From contig CAJXLR010000119.1 of NCBI GenBank assembly GCA_913056425.1, forward strand, positions 1-6,030: 6,030 nucleotides of DNA, written 5' to 3'. This document shows, piece after piece, positions 6,015 to 6,030 of this stretch. The notes below the pieces were generated by a model, which ran no database searches, was not told where the DNA came from, and saw nothing but the letters and a program-made list of their open reading frames with translations. Each line of letters starts with the position of its first letter. Position 1 is the first letter of the stretch. The position numbers and the translations under genes are program-made. Source of the stretch: an uncultured Bacteroidota bacterium. GTDB taxonomy: Bacteria > Bacteroidota > Bacteroidia > NS11-12g > UBA9320.

Positions 6015-6030
6015 AAAACAAGTAATACTA
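6007..6030 (+). CDS. Start of a further gene running off the right edge
   Basis: An ATG at 6007 opens a frame reading MIEKQVIL up to the last base of the window. It overlaps the end of the 28-residue frame by 8 bases (ATGATTGA), the same form of overlap as ATGAGTGA at 5537-5544. Only eight codons are visible, so nothing can be said about the product. Confidence 0.4.

Overview
The window looks like a chromosomal segment of a Bacteroidota bacterium, plausibly Flavobacteriales-like (the order is a weak guess). The evidence is the HflX variant, a secreted orphan protein paired with a DUF6427-like membrane protein, a NatA-type ABC ATPase, TTG start codons, little sign of Shine-Dalgarno sequences, and one good match to the Bacteroidota -7 promoter box (TAnnTTTG). 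No identity could be tested by database search, so family names rest on motifs read by eye.

Layout. Bases 2-517 (+) hold the 3' part of a REP-associated tyrosine transposase (RAYT, Y1/HUH type) whose start lies left of the window. Next to it, 551-846 is a non-coding array of three hairpin-forming repeats spaced exactly 112 bp apart. A possible degenerate fourth copy overlaps the RAYT stop codon. On the minus strand, 3340-1841 encodes a secreted protein of unknown function and 1844-900 a multi-pass membrane protein. They overlap by 4 bases (TTGA) and form an operon. A 37-bp gap separates them from the divergent hflX (3378-4577, +), a ribosome-associated GTPase that probably starts at TTG. After an 85-bp spacer with a -7-like box comes an ABC transporter ATPase (4663-5544, +).

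The right end differs in character. Around 5440-5465, inside the 3' end of the ABC ATPase gene, GC content falls from about 37-42% to about 22% (hand counts in 60-base blocks) and stays mostly at 17-32%, with one 40% block. From 5537 there is a chain of very short, overlapping, AT-rich genes of 68, 62 and 28 codons, plus a fourth starting at 6007 and leaving the window. The permease that usually accompanies this ATPase is not seen. The simplest readings are a boundary with a mobile element or phage-like early gene cluster, or an assembly join; the window alone cannot decide.

The genes do not form one pathway. The two parts most worth attention are the RAYT with its periodic repeat array at the left, and the composition break with the packed micro-gene cluster at the right.
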